Below are positions 11,510 through 23,241 of a DNA stretch of 64,000 nucleotides, one piece after another. A program made the translations under genes and the position numbers. A model generated the notes under the pieces. That model saw nothing but the letters and a program-made list of their open reading frames with translations, searched no databases and was not told where the DNA came from. The stretch's first letter is position 1. Each line of letters begins with the position of its first letter. Origin of the DNA: Phytophthora colocasiae (lineage: Eukaryota; Oomycota; Peronosporomycetes; Peronosporales; Peronosporaceae); assembly GCA_018806915.1 (NCBI GenBank), contig JAGKQI010000010.1, forward strand, positions 1-64,000, in the 5' to 3' direction.

Positions 11510-13970
11510 CATGCTGAGCCGCTGTCTAGCCGTGACTTTCTGTGTGAATGAGACAGTGACCGACCTGCCGCCTTCCCGCCCCTGCCGAGGTCAGTAGTAC
11601 TATGTCAGGCAACCAGCGCCAAGTTCTGCTGGCCGGAGAGTACGCGCAGCGGCGTCCACTGCCGCACAAGTCGCCTCTGGCCCGCTTTCACGTCGCAACT
11701 GGAGGCACAGAAGCCGCCGCCTGCGCCTCTGCAGCCCAAAGGAGCCCATGCATCAGCAAGACGAACAGGAACAGGAGCCGGAACAACCAGAGAAGCAGCC
11801 AGAATGGCCCGGAGCAGGAAGGAGTCGACCCGAACATCGCTCTTTGAAGTGGAACCCTGCGGCCGTTAAAATAGGTCGAGGAAATAGGCAAAGGAGCATT
11901 CTCTATTGTCTATGCAGGGAGACTACGGAGGCCAACATGTAGCTGGTCAAGTGTCAGCCAAAAGATGCAGAAGAGCAACATCCCTGCCTTTGTGTTGAGA
12001 AAGGAAGTGCAAGTGCTGAGGGCTGTTGCGTCATCCGAGACTGCTTCAATTCACGCAGGAGGCTGCAGACAACACAAAGGGGGCCAAACAGGTCTGGATT
12101 CTAAGTGAGTATCTTTAACAACCAGGAGACGATGGGATCTACTGCTTAAGGCCATTCGCAGCGAGAAGAAGCCTCACATTGGCTGGCACCGCATGGTGCC
12201 GCATCGCTTTGGACGCTGCGCAGGGCATCGCGTTCCTCCAGGAGAGACATATTGTGCATCGTGACATTAAGTCCTCCAACATTCTACTGGACGACCAGCA
12301 TCGAGCTAAGCTTTGCGACTTCTGGTTTTTGCAGTGGAGATCAGAAGCCTGTCGAAGCCACAGCGCATGGAGCGGCAGGAAGTCAAGAGGCGACTATGCA
12401 ACGAGACGCAAATCGTACTGGCGGCACAGACGCCTACCATGGCGCCGGAGATGTTCCTGGACGAAGACTACGACCACAGCGTCGACATCTTCAGCTTCGG
12501 CGTCGTACTTATGGGAAGATGCTGGTAGCATCGTCGTGTAGCCAACTCCGACGGGTTCTTGATGCGTCTTCCCCAGTACCAAGTTCCAGGTGTTACTGCC
12601 AGAGTTCCGTGAAGCTCCTTCCGACCTCTTGTCCACCAGCGCTTGCACGTCTCGCCCGGAGCAATGCGTGTCAATTCGAGCCCAGCGAAGGCGTCCCAAT
12701 ATCGAGACTATCGTACGGACGCTCAAAGACGTGCTAAAGCACACTGGCGGCACCTTTACATAACGACAGTGTACAGCTTTGTTTCGTTTGTACCTGAAAG
12801 GAGCACGTGAACCGCAGATTGAAGATGATGACGACGCCTACTACGGAGAAAATGACGAAGAGGATGATGGTGAAGAGGAGGAGGACAGTGATGAAGAAGA
12901 AGAGGAGGAGGAGGAAGAAGAAAGAAGACAATAGCTATAGTCTACAGCCAAAACGGGCCGACACACTAACACTATGGGTATGGAGTCCGACGAGGAGGAA
13001 GCGCGAGGTGCGCTCGCAAGTCGTCGACGAGAGCAACATTTTTGGATGAGGAGAAAGTGTCGACAGTGACGCGCTCCAGGTCAACCTGCGTCCCCTGCTC
13101 CTTATCATGAAGGAGTAATTCTCAAGCGCAGCCGTCGTGAGGAAGCAAGTTCGTGGGTCGAGAAGTGGTTCATCATAGACCACGATCAGCTCCACTACAC
13201 GGATGTCCCCCAGGTTGGAGGCAAAAGCGGCAGCAAAATCCCGAAAGTGGCGCTGCACGCTTCCACCCATTTCGTCACTATCGCTCCCGTGAGTGTAGGA
13301 TATGGAAAACGATGGAGATGCCTGAGCTGCGGTTCAACGTGATCGATAGCAACTGGAAAATCAAGCGTGAGCTGCAGGCAGTGTCCAAGCGTGATCTGGA
13401 GATGTGGATGGAGCTCATTAACCCAGAGCATTGACGCTATGCGCGGAACGAGGTCTACGCTCGCGAGCACGACTTGCCGAATAATAGTACTACACAGGAA
13501 CAAGTGCGAGCAGTAAGTAATGCAAGTCGTCCCAGTGGCACCAAGGCGAAGAAGGAGATGAAGACTGGATGCCGAGAGATCAAGCCACAAGAGCAGAGAC
13601 CCAAGTCCAATTCAGATGTCACAGCTCCCGCGGGAAAGGTAAAGGCGTCGGAGTAGTCTTACCAGGTTTGAGGAGCCAAATTCGAGTTACCACGAGACGG
13701 GAGGAGGACCGTGCCGACGGGGAAGTGTACCAATGGCTCAAGCAGATCGGTTATCAGAGATACACACCGATGCTCAAGGCAAAGGGCTTCGATTCACTGG
13801 GATTTCATTCTCCGCGAGGGTGAGGTACTTTTCTTGATTGCTATGACGCTTTCTAGTTGCTGATCTCTTTCAATCCCTGCAGAACCGGTATTGAGTTGGA
13901 GGACTTAAATTTCGTGGGCATCAAGGGAGCCGGTGGCGGCGTAAGAGTCGATCCGTTCAGCAGCTCCGAA
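11510..13970 (+). pseudogene. Decayed protein kinase with C-terminal PH and SAM domains
   Basis: Plus-strand pieces line up as one long gene. A kinase glycine loop (VEEIGKGAFSIVYAG) lies at 11875-11920 and KEVQVLRAV near 12005. The catalytic loop [15 protein letters not shown] at 12250-12295 is followed by LCDF, where a frameshift falls inside the DFG motif. [20 protein letters not shown] lies at 12440-12500. An acidic Glu/Asp run follows at 12820-12935. Then comes a PH-like domain: WVEKWFIIDHDQLHYTD at 13155-13205, ending with the expected final helix (KRDLEMWMELI at 13388-13420). Last is a SAM-like domain (VYQWLKQIGYQRY at 13725-13765, then LNFVGIKGAG at 13905-13935), split by an intron at about 13822-13881. 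Ser/Thr phosphorylation at PH-bound membranes is the family-level expectation. The start is uncertain: ATGs at 11510 and 11602 both fit a degraded N-terminus. Multiple frameshifts. Confidence 0.7.
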
Positions 13971-14357
13971 CGTTGCTGCGGTGACGATGACGATTGATTT
14001 AGCGGAAGAGATAGGTTTTGTCTCTAGTGTAGCCTCCAGCCAAAGCGGCGTATTCTCGTGAGGCCTGTTCCGCGGTTCATTAGGTCGCTTTTCTCTAAAA
14101 TATAAGTAAAAGCAACACCAGTCATTCCCTCCATACTTCATTTATTTCATCCATTCACTGGCGTTGTCGTTGCTGCCAGAACACCACTACACCCCAAGAG
14201 AGTACGGGTAGCTCCTTGTTGACATACTCCACGTCCAGTAGACGCGTCTGAGCAACAAACGCATCGTCCAGCCTAACTCAATATGAGAGCAAATAAAAAA
14301 CCGAGACAAGAGCAATGCATGCATACCGAGAAGCTAGCGAGCCGAGCAGACAGATGT
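13971..14357. other. Intergenic between convergent relics
   Basis: The kinase-PH-SAM relic and the RBR relic converge here, so the spacer should contain both former 3' ends. It has an AT-rich patch near 14090-14150. No gene, RNA or repeat was recognised. Confidence 0.45.
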
Positions 14358-16017
14358 CTACACCATTGGCGCATTAGACGTCAGGCCATCCTCAACACCT
14401 GTGAGCAAGTTACGCAAGAACGTCTCCGTCACACGCGTGTAGTTGATGATTTCCGAGCGGTTCATCTTGTCCAGTGGCATTTCTGAGAGTCCAGTCAAGT
14501 GCTCCGCATTTTTCTCCAGGTTCTCCTGCAGGTACTCGAACAGGTTCTTTTCCTTTCCGGTCGGCAGGTAGTAGCCAAAGACGTACGTGTACTTGAGCAC
14601 TCGTCGGCACTCGATTAGCTGCTCTGTAGCAGCGTTCGGGAACACGCACGTCGATCCATGACGAATCCCCGTGACTCGCCTGAAGCTCAATCATGCGATT
14701 CTCTGTGCCTTCACGCATTCGCTGTGCAAACTTTCCAGCCTCCGAGTGGTTTGCAAAACGCTGGTAGTAATGGAGGTATCTGGTCAAGTTCTGCCTTCGC
14801 CCGAGCCGCATCTGTGTCACCTGCCTCTCCGTCTGCATCGTACCGGTTGCATTTGTAGTAGCCTCCAGTCCCGGATCCGTGCTTGTCCCAGCCTTCCATG
14901 CAAATCCAGCAGAACTCGTAGTTGCAGCTTCCGGCAGGTCATGTGGTTGCAGCCCTGGTTCTTCTCAATCCGGACTGAACATTTCCGGGCACTTTTTCGT
15001 GTTGGCTGAGATCCAGTTAGCGGTCTCCGACTCGTTGCGGCATTTTTCCTGCCAGGCAGATAATTGCTCGCACGTGACGAGCGAATGGGCTTCTTCGCCG
15101 CAACGGAGGCAGAATACACAGCCACATGTGCACGTCACAGAGGACAGTCCACCAGCACTTGTGATGGCCTTGCTGCAGCCTGGGGACGGGCACCACTTGA
15201 CGCCCTTGTTGATGTCCACGAATGAGCGAAGCAAGTAGCGCGCGTATTTCCGGTAGTCTTCTGGACTCACGATCTTCTTGAAGATCACCCCTCACAACCT
15301 GCACAAAGCAGAATGTCAAAAAAATACTAAACCTCCATAATACAAAAATCATAGCTACTCACCTCCTTGCAGCCATGTGCAGGGCACGTCGTCGTCACAC
15401 AGATTGGCCCTTCCTGAATCTTTAGCGCCAGGTACGGCTTCCAGCACGTAAGACAGTACACATGTCCGCAGCCCATGGCGAAGACCTCATTGGCCGAATA
15501 CTCGTCACAGCAGATATCGCAGTCCACCTTTGTTCCCTCAGGAATGACAGGAGCAGGTGTGTCTGCGTACTCTACGCCCGCCTCATGCTTCACCTTGACT
15601 GGGTCTGCATAGTAGCCCTCAAACAATTTCTCTTTGTTCCAGCCAAAATACCGCAGTAGTACAGAAGCCACAGGGGTAGATATCTCCAGTACTTGAGAGA
15701 TCTCATTGATGAGTGCGTGCTGTTCCTGCAGCAGCTCTGCTTCGTCAATGACGTTGTATTCCTGTTGTTTATGGCTTCCAGCGTGGCCCAAGCCACTAGG
15801 ACTCAGTCGTTTCTTCTTGGCAGCTGAACCACTGCCCAATGGAGATAGGGAGTCTGACGCGTGCTGCTTCTTACCACCAGCATTGGGGGTGGCGTCAGAC
15901 TGCACCGAGTCGTCGTCTTCTTCTGAGTATTGATACTCGTCCTCCTCTTCCACGTCGCTGTAGTGGTACTCATCGTCCGAGAGCGGGAGGCGGAGGTTCA
16001 GACATTTGTGCACTCAT
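14358..16017 (-). pseudogene. ARIADNE-type RBR E3 ubiquitin ligase, frameshifted
   Basis: A nearly complete RBR ligase on the minus strand. The acidic N-terminus (SDDEYHYSDVEEEDEY) leads to a UBA-like segment and RING1 (CDICCDEYSANEVFAMGCGHVYC) at about 15520-15450. After a 64-nt intron (15299-15362) come the IBR domain (WCPSPGCSKAI and CGCVFCLRCGEEAH, 15200-15080) and the RING2/Rcat domain ([32 protein letters not shown]) at 14990-14885. That domain carries the catalytic cysteine in QGCNHMTC. The Ariadne domain continues to 14358. The family transfers ubiquitin from E2 through a Cys thioester. The frame changes near 15975 (N-terminus), 15295, 14983, 14929, about 14790 and 14650; most look like single extra bases. 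It is much less worn than its neighbours, so it is either a young pseudogene or a good gene with sequence errors. Confidence 0.85.
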
Positions 16018-16839
16018 TTTGGTCAGGGGAGGACGGAGACGCTGCGAGAGGAGGCGACAGAGGAGGAAGACAACAGCTTCCGACTTCAGACGGCGATTGA
16101 TGTCGAGGAAAATGCAGAGAAGGAAAAACCGAGGCTATCGAAAAAGTGTAATTTAGCGTATTTTAATGTAATTTAGAAAAGTTTATGGTTAGAATCGTTA
16201 ATTATCCGGAAGATTGAGAGGGGAAAGCGTAAATTTGCTGTTGCAGCTGTACATAGTGAAAGGCAGTCATTGAAAATATTTAGTGGGTCTGTACGGGTGG
16301 CAATTAATAATGGAACCGATGCAGTAAAGTGGATGCACTGGTACCAGTCTAGACTCCTTGCAACAAGAAGCGTCTCTCGGTAGAGCACCGTTTGTTTTGC
16401 AGTTTTCGTTCCTTCAAATCGCACGTGCATACATCGTAAGAGCTCTTCGGCTCGAAGAAGTTCACGCACAGATCTCGAAACACCATCAGCGGCGCTGGTG
16501 CCGCTATGCCATGGTACAGTTCATTACAACGGCACTTCATGCGCGAAGCTGATCTATGTAGCATTAGCAAGCAGCGTTCGGCAACAAAGCAAGCATTGCA
16601 TGGTCGCAGGGATCTGATAACGGACTGGTGCTACCAAGCGCCCATTATCTTCAACGCTAAGAACGTCATCCGTTACCAAACGCTACCAAACGGAACTTGT
16701 TAAACTAAACCTGCAAGGCATTTGCTGTAACTTTACCTAAGTGCACTCTCCGACCGGCTCAAGATCGATCTTCTTTGGGAGGGTCTGGGGGAGGGACGAC
16801 GTGTTGTCAGCTGTAGATATTATTCAACTAAGAATGTAT
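16018..16839. other. Intergenic, nothing recognised
   Basis: The spacer between the RBR 5' end and the chromovirus has only short ORFs (up to 98 codons on minus, 16173-16469) without recognisable motifs. It marks the boundary between the decayed gene block and the retroelement. Confidence 0.45.
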
Positions 16840-16844
16840 ATCTA

Positions 16845-17353
16845 TGTAACACAGTAAGCGCGCGGGGGCGAGGAAGCGGAGGCCGGACTTGGACGGCGGA
16901 GCGAAGACCCAGGGAGGCGTGACCAGTTGATGGGCCACTGAGAGGTTGTTGGTAAATTGAAAAGTGAATTGAAATGAGGAAGGCTCTTACGGTCCTAAGC
17001 TAACTGGTGGCTCACAGAGCTCTCTCAAAAATCCAGTAGAATGTATCCTAGAGCCTATCTTTTCCTATCTTCTGATTTGGCTATCTACCAATGATTTTCC
17101 TATAAACTTCCACGTAGCAATGTTGACTTGACTCTGGGCGTCCCATAATCAAGCTTCGAGAACCTTCTCGAATTTCAGCCAATGAGACTCTCTCAATGTC
17201 TCAGCTGAATGGCGTAAACCACAATGGCATAATACCAGAATCTAGTTTTAGCCAATCACAAAGTGGGTACATGTAGAGATATGTAGATTGCACTACAGTG
17301 CATCAACTTGCACTTCAATGCCGACGGAGTGCTATCGACAGCATTCCGTCACA
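16845..17353 (-). repeat. 3' LTR of the chromovirus (element sense)
   Basis: 509 bp, starting TGTAACAC and ending CCGTCACA on plus. It is nearly identical to 22661-23170. Since the element reads on minus, this is its 3' LTR. Confidence 0.93.
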
Positions 17354-17399
17354 TGACCTCCCTTCGAGAAAGAGCCTCCCCCTAGAAAGGATTCTCTCT

Positions 17400-18660
17400 C
17401 TTCTTGGACTTCCAATAGAGGTCGATGAGACCAGGGATCTGTTTCAGATTCTCAACAGGTTCCCATGTGGCCTCCTTCTTGGTCTCGCCTAACCACCAAA
17501 CCTTGTGCGGCTTCCCCTTGTACTTGGTGGTTAATCACGGCTTCGACCAGTTGCCCTTCAGTTCCATCGGCTAACACAACCTTGTTCACCTTTTGCCTGC
17601 GCTTCGGGTCTTTGCGGTACGGCTTCAACAGTGATGTATGGAAAACTGGATGCAACTTCAGGTTCTTCGATAATCCCAACTCATACGAGTCTCGAGATAC
17701 CTTCTTCTGGACCGGGAATGGTCCAATGAACCTCGGAGCTAACTTCTTCGACTGTGCGTACCCCTTATGACGGATATCCAAATTCTTCCCATCTAGTAGC
17801 ACCATGTCGCCAATTTTGAAGTCTTGGACAAGTCTGTTCCTGTCGTAATAATGCTTCATGCGCTCCTGTGCTTCACTCATACGGTCTTGCGCGACCTTGA
17901 GGAAGGCTTCCTGTCAGAGTAGAAACTCTTTTGCTGCTTTCTCCAACTTCTTAAACTCCGGATCTGCCGCGATATCGTCGGGCATATATGGAATATATCC
18001 TAGATCCGCTTCAAATGGTGACATGCCAATCGTAGCATGCAATCGCCGATTATAGGCGAACTCTGCCAAATGAAGAAACTCATCCCAATCATTCTGGGCT
18101 GGGTTGATAACACCTCGGAGATAATCTCCGATAAAACGGTTTGTACGTTCCGTTTGTCCATCCGTCTGCGGCCTAAATGCCGATGACAGGTTGTGCTGCG
18201 TTCCCATAGCAGTGATAACAGCCTGCCAAAACTTAGACGTAAATTTGGAGTCACGATCAGACACAATCGTCTTCGGAAGGCCATGATCTCTTACATAACT
18301 CTTCATGAAAACATTCGCAATATCCTCTGCGCTGTCTGTCGTCTGCGTAGCAATAAACTTTGCACGCTTGGTCAATCGATCCACAATGACCATGATGGCA
18401 TTCAAACCATCCTTGCTGGGAGGTAGAGACACAATGAAATCCATTGAAATGTCGACCCATCTACCTCGTGGTATCTCCAGCGGTTGAAGTAATCCGGGAG
18501 GCTTCACCTGCCTCGCTTTGTTGCGCTGACACATTTCACAAGTGTTCACATAGCGCTGGATATACTTCATCATCTTCGGCCAATAGTACTTCTCACGTAC
18601 TGCGACATAGGTCTTGTAATACCCTGGGTGGCCTGCCGTAACTGCATCGTGGATTCTCAC
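17400..18660 (-). pseudogene. Chromovirus integrase with C-terminal chromodomain
   Basis: The zinc-binding N-terminus (HPGYYKTYVAVREKYYWPKM, then CEMCQ) is followed by an RNase-H-like core with the three acidic residues in MDFIVSLP, VSDRDSKF and PQTDGQTERTNR, the D,D-35-E arrangement. The 17452-17880 segment has the GPY/F module (RFIGPFPV) and LHPVFHTSLLKPY. After a frame change near 17510 a chromodomain-like tail can be read (WWLGE, TWEP, LIDLYWKS). Chromodomains direct chromoviral integration towards marked chromatin. Frameshifts near 17900 and 17510 split the polyprotein. Confidence 0.9.
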
Positions 18661-18662
18661 AA

Positions 18663-20996
18663 ATGACTCGATTCTTCAGATCTTTGTCATCGGGAATGTA
18701 CAATCTAGGACTCTCATCTTCACGCGTCTGATAATACAGCACGCCATGATCTAGCGAGTAATGCGGAACCTTGTCTCCAAGCTGTAGCTTCTTGACAAGT
18801 CCTTGCAAGTCCTTGTTCCACGAGTACATCTTCACTGCGGATTGTGCCACGGTCATATTGTTCTCGACCATGGTAGCCACAATTTCACGGTTTGAGCCGT
18901 ATCAAGAAGTTCCTTCAGGCTCACTCGCGCTGCCTTATGCTCGAACTCAGGATTTCTCGACATCGCATCTGCGACTACATTCGTCTCTCCTGGAATCCAC
19001 TTGAACAGAGGCTGAAACTCCGCAAGTTCGTTGAACCACCGCGCAATGCGTCGATTCGTCGTCTTCTGCGTGAGAATCATCTCAATGCTCTTGTGATCTG
19101 TTTCCACCAGAAATGGCTTGTCGAGAAGATACACGCGCCATGTCTTCAACGCATGCATAATAGCGAGTAGTTCCTGTTCGCGAACTGGATAATTCAGTTC
19201 TGCTGGCTTCATCTTTCTGCCCGTATAGGCTATTGGATGTTCCAACCCTCCCTCCTTTTGAAATAAGACTCCCCCAATTGCGAAATTTGAGGCGTCCATC
19301 CGAATTCGAAAGGTTTGGAGAAATCAGGAAGACTGAGAACCGGAGGTGATGACAAGCGCTTCTTAAGCTCGTCAAAACAGTGTAATTGGTTCTCATCGAG
19401 TTCGATAGCATCACGAGAACGTTTTCCCTTGATACATTCATGCAAAGGACCTGCAAACTGCGCGAAATCCTTGCAAAATCTCGAAACGTAAACCGTTGTC
19501 CCCAGGAAGCTCTCCATTTGCTTCTTGGTCTTGGGGACTGGCCACTCGGCGATAATCTTCACCTTATCTGGAGTCCATACGAACGCCCTTGCGTCCGACA
19601 AAGTCGCCTAAGCATGGAATCTCATCCACGCAAAATTGGCATTTGGACAGTTTGATGTAGAGCTTCTGCTCTTCACATCGCTTCAATACCCTGTCCAATG
19701 CTGCGATGTGGTCGTTCACATCTTCACCCTTCGTGTATACGTAGATATCATCGAAGTAAATCTTCGCCACATCACTCAAATCCATGAAAACCTTTTGCAG
19801 CAGTCGATTAAAGGTTCCTGGGCTACCACTGAGCCCCATGGGTGTGACGAGATATTCAAATAGACCATCTGGGGTTGAGAAAGCAGTGAAAGGTATATCT
19901 GCTTCTCGTAACTTCACTTGGTAATAACCCCAAAGTAAGTCCATGCACGAATACCAATAGCTACCGGCCATCGCATCAAGGTATCTTCCTTGCGAGGCAT
20001 AGGAATAGCTGGTAAAATCGTCGCCAAGTTCAATAGACGATAATCGTGCACAATACACCATCCGACTGGTTTCTTCACACAGAAAGTCGGTGCACAAAAT
20101 GCTGACGTACTCGGTCGAATGATGCCAGCCTGAACCATCTCTTTGGTCCATTCCTGAATCGTTTTTCTCCTGATCAGGACTTTGGCGCCATTGTTTGACC
20201 GAAATCGGTTGAGTACCGGGTTTGAAGCAAAATCTCGTGCTCAATTCCTTCCCGTACTGGCGGTGTCTCATTCGGAAGTTCCGTACGGAAAACCGTATCC
20301 GCATACTTCAGTAGCGTCTCATACGCCGGATTATCCTTGAGAGCGTCCCATCGCTTGACTCTTGAAGCGTTCAGCCGTCTCCGAATCATGCGGATTGATG
20401 ACAAACACTGCCTCAATATCCTTGTCCCTACGCAACATCTGCTGGAACTGTTTGGACGAAATAATCTTCGTTCGCCCAAACTGGCCGTTGTGGCCATGCT
20501 GCCGATAGTAATTGAAAATCTCACGGGCCTGCGCAACTCTGGCGCGGCGTTGTCCTGCCACCCAACGGGCTGGACGGAGTCTTCGGCAGTCTCAACTTCA
20601 CAGTCTGCGTGTTCTCCACCTTGATGCGAGGTGCAATATGTCCAGTATTCCAGTCGATATCAGGGGTTCTGCTCCGCAGCCACATCATGCCCAAAACAAC
20701 ATCCTTTCCTTCAGGAACAGGCATGACTTGGAATGTTCCCGTTGTCAAAGGAAACCTGGTAACTGCAGAGACATCTCTACAGTCCGACGTGGACGATGCA
20801 CAACTTGATCATAACCGAGATCAACTTGCATCATGTCACCTTCCGTGACATCCAACTCAAGCTTCTTCACCAACTCCTCAGTAACGCCATTCAGGCTACT
20901 GCCGTTGTCGATGAATATCGAGACAGGCCTCTCTTGGTCATCCGTCTTGAATGCTCGAGCTTCAGCCTCTAGGATCGCATACACTGCGCCCTGCAT
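18663..20996 (-). pseudogene. Chromovirus protease, reverse transcriptase and RNase H
   Basis: The protease region (20996-20521) contains FIDNGSSLNGVT, where the catalytic D-S/T-G triad reads D-N-G, then WLRSRTPDIDW. The reverse transcriptase (about 20310-19570) shows STSAFCAPTFCVKKP, AFSTPDGLFEYLVTPMGLSG and the catalytic IYFDDIYVY at about 19750. RNase H (19299-18853) has MDASNFAIGGVLFQKE, REQELLAIMHALKTW, VETDHKSIEM and ADAMSRNPEFE. The order and spacing are typical of Ty3/Gypsy. Frame changes occur near 20750, 20530, 20170, 19920, 19570, 19280 and 18870. Confidence 0.9.
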
Positions 20997-22222
20997 GTAC
21001 CGATTTGCTTCAGTACGTTTTGGCTGAGTACAATCTGGAGAAATGTGGCCAAACTTGCCACAGTTTCTGCACGTAGCTGTCTTTCAATCATCGCTCTTGC
21101 CTTTCTTCTTGTCGGAGCTCTTTGAATTCTGCTTCGACTTAGACGCACGATGCCCCGAGCTTGATGATCCTTGCGAACCCTTCGCAGGAGCTCTAGGGGG
21201 TTTTCCCGAGTAGTGCGCAAACTCAAAATTCGACGCAATCTCAATGGCATCTTGCAGTGTTGAAGGACTCTCTTCCTTGATCTTCCTCGCTGTCTCCTCT
21301 CGCAAACCGTTCTGAAAGAAGAAACGCTTCTCAACTCGCTGATAGACAACTCTGTCTGTGATAGCAAGTCTTGAAACTTGGAGACGTAATCATGGATGGT
21401 CTCATTCTGTTTGAGACGAAACATCCTCTCGCGAAGATCATATTCGAAGTCCTTCGGCCTGAAACGAGTGCGAAGTCTTCCCTTGAAGAGCGACCATGTG
21501 GGCTGTACGTTCGTACCCTCACACTCTGCGATAAACGCGCGATACCAATTCAGCACTGACTTGCCTAAGTTGCTGGAGATCATCGTCACAAAATCCGATG
21601 TATCTGCCTCCATCAACTCGCGTCTGCTTGCGTAATACTGCTCGGTGGCGAAGATCCATAACTCAATATCTTCGCCGTATTTGCCTTCATACATAGGCGG
21701 ATCCTTCTTTCTTTGCTCACCCCTGGACGCAACTAGATATTCGAATCTTGCGTTGGCCTGCTGCATCTGTGCTTGCAACTGGGTTTTGCATCTGGGCTTG
21801 GTATGACTGTTGCTGCTGCGTTAAGTAAACTAACAGCTGTTGCATCGACATCGTGTCTGATGCTGCGCCTGCTTGTCCCGACGACATATTCGTAGCTTGC
21901 GGTTGACCCTGTGGATCAGGAGTCGTCCTAGCCGTTGGTTGCGGTTGGCCCTGTGGATCAGGAGCCGTCCTAGCCGTTGCTTGCGGTTGGCCCTGTGGAT
22001 CAGGAGCCGTCCTAGCCGTTGCTTGCGGTTGGCTCTGTGGAATAGGAGCCGTCCTAGCGGTAGCCTGCGGTTGGCCCTGGTGTGAATCAGGTGCCGTCCT
22101 GGCTGTTGCCTGCGGTTGGCCCTGGGTGAATCAGGAGCCGTCCTGGCAGTCGTTCGAGGCGTTCTACGCGGACGCGGGTTTGGAGAGTCGCGCTCACTCG
22201 ATCTACCACGTGTAGATGACAT
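20969..22222 (-). pseudogene. Chromovirus Gag with CCHC zinc knuckle, frameshifted
   Basis: The ATG at 22222 (MSSTRGRSSERDSP) opens a proline/glutamine-rich N-terminus built on a 14-residue repeat. The capsid-like region follows (WSLFKGRLRTRFRPKDFEYD, ERMFRLKQNETIHDYVSKFQ), then DAIEIASNFEFAHYSGK and a CCHC knuckle (CRNCGKFGHISPDC) at about 21075-21030. Gag packages element RNA. The frame changes in the repeat (near 22140), near 21820 and near 21300. Confidence 0.88.
21895..22150 (-). repeat. 42-bp tandem repeats inside gag
   Basis: About six units of roughly 42 bp, each containing (plus strand) a variant of gagccgtcctagccgttg followed by cggttggccctg. In the gag frame they encode repeats of GQPQATARTAPDPQ type. 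Copies at either end are more divergent and one has a 2-3 bp indel, consistent with unequal crossing-over or slippage. Confidence 0.85.
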
Positions 22223-22660
22223 TTCGAGTGGACTTTTCGTAGCACGAACTCAATCCAATAAAACCCAAAAACCCAATGAAAAGAAGGAAAAATGGGAGTG
22301 GTTCGGCTTGTACCGACCCAAACACCAAAAGAAAGGGTAAATTGGAAGCTACCGGGGAGCGATGGAAATAAAAGCTGCACTTAAGAGCGTTCCAAGCCAC
22401 TGAACCGGCTTCTGAAGTAGCGACCAAAGAGTTACGTGCACTAGGCAGAGAATATACCAACCTTTCAAAGTTGATTCCCTGACCTGTGATGGGCACGAAC
22501 TCTCCCAAAGACAACCCAAAAGAGACCCCTTTAGGCCTAGCACTTCCCAGCAATTGGCTGGTGCTAATAGCCAAGGATCTACTCGCTTTCTGGCTATGCC
22601 GCCCACGAGAGACCCGGACCTTGGACGATGGAGCGAAGCTTGACCCGACAAGCGCTACTA

Positions 22661-23170
22661 TGTAACACAGTAAGCGCGCGGGGGCGAGGAAGCGGAGGCC
22701 GGACTTGGACGGCGGAGCGAAGACCCAGGAGAGCGTGACCAGTTGATGGGCCACTGAGAGGTTGTTGGTAAATTGAAAAGTGAATTGAAATGAGGAAGGC
22801 TCTTACGGTCCTAAGCTAACTGGTGGCTCACAGAGCTCTCTCAAAAATCCAGTAGAATGTATCCTAGAGCCTATCTTTTCCTATCTTCTGATTTGGCTAT
22901 CTACCAATGATTTTCCTATAAACTTCCACGTAGCAATGTTGACTTGACTCCTGGGCGTCCCATAATCAAGCTTCGAGAACCTTCTCGAATTTCAGCCAAT
23001 GAGACTCTCTCAATGTCTCAGCTGAATGGCGTAAACCACAATGGCATAATACCAGAATCTAGTTTTAGCCAATCACAAAGTGGGTACATGTAGAGATATG
23101 TAGATTGCACTACAGTGCATCAACTTGCACTTCAATGCCGACGGAGTGCTATCGACAGCATTCCGTCACA
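22661..23170 (-). repeat. 5' LTR of the chromovirus (element sense)
   Basis: 510 bp, the partner of 16845-17353. It ends only 160 bp before the start codon of the mitochondrial carrier gene and points away from it, so LTR-driven transcription would run into the element, not into the carrier. Confidence 0.93.
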
Positions 23171-23241
23171 ATCTATGTCGCCCCTCCGTTTATTTTACTC
23201 CTTGTTATCCTTGACGTTTTTATTGAAGCGTCGAATCCTCA

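Larger units (their letters stand above)
16840..23175 (-). mobile_element. Full-length Ty3/Gypsy chromovirus-type retrotransposon
   Basis: LTRs at 16845-17353 and 22661-23170 flank an internal region coding on the minus strand in the order gag, protease, reverse transcriptase, RNase H, integrase, chromodomain. The 5-bp target duplication ATCTA is present on both sides (16840-16844 and 23171-23175). The purine-rich GAAGGGAGGTCA on minus, just inside the left LTR (about 17354-17365), is a good polypurine tract. The presumptive primer-binding site on minus, immediately inside the right LTR, begins TAGTAGCGC. The LTRs differ by one single-base indel and a few bases near LTR position 75, so insertion was recent on an evolutionary scale. 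Frameshifts in gag, between protease and RT, within RNase H and in the chromodomain make this copy non-autonomous. Confidence 0.95.

Noticed and set aside
12807..13049. Lys/Arg-rich ORF resembling a nuclear localisation region
   Set aside because: It is a shifted reading of the Glu/Asp run in the kinase-PH-SAM relic.
21895..22150. Regular repeats considered as a CRISPR-like array
   Set aside because: Units are contiguous 42-bp coding repeats in gag with no spacers; the organism is eukaryotic.
22087..22754. Minus ORFs with hydrophobic runs before gag
   Set aside because: They lie in the retroelement leader and LTR and show no domain; the Gag start at 22222 is clear.
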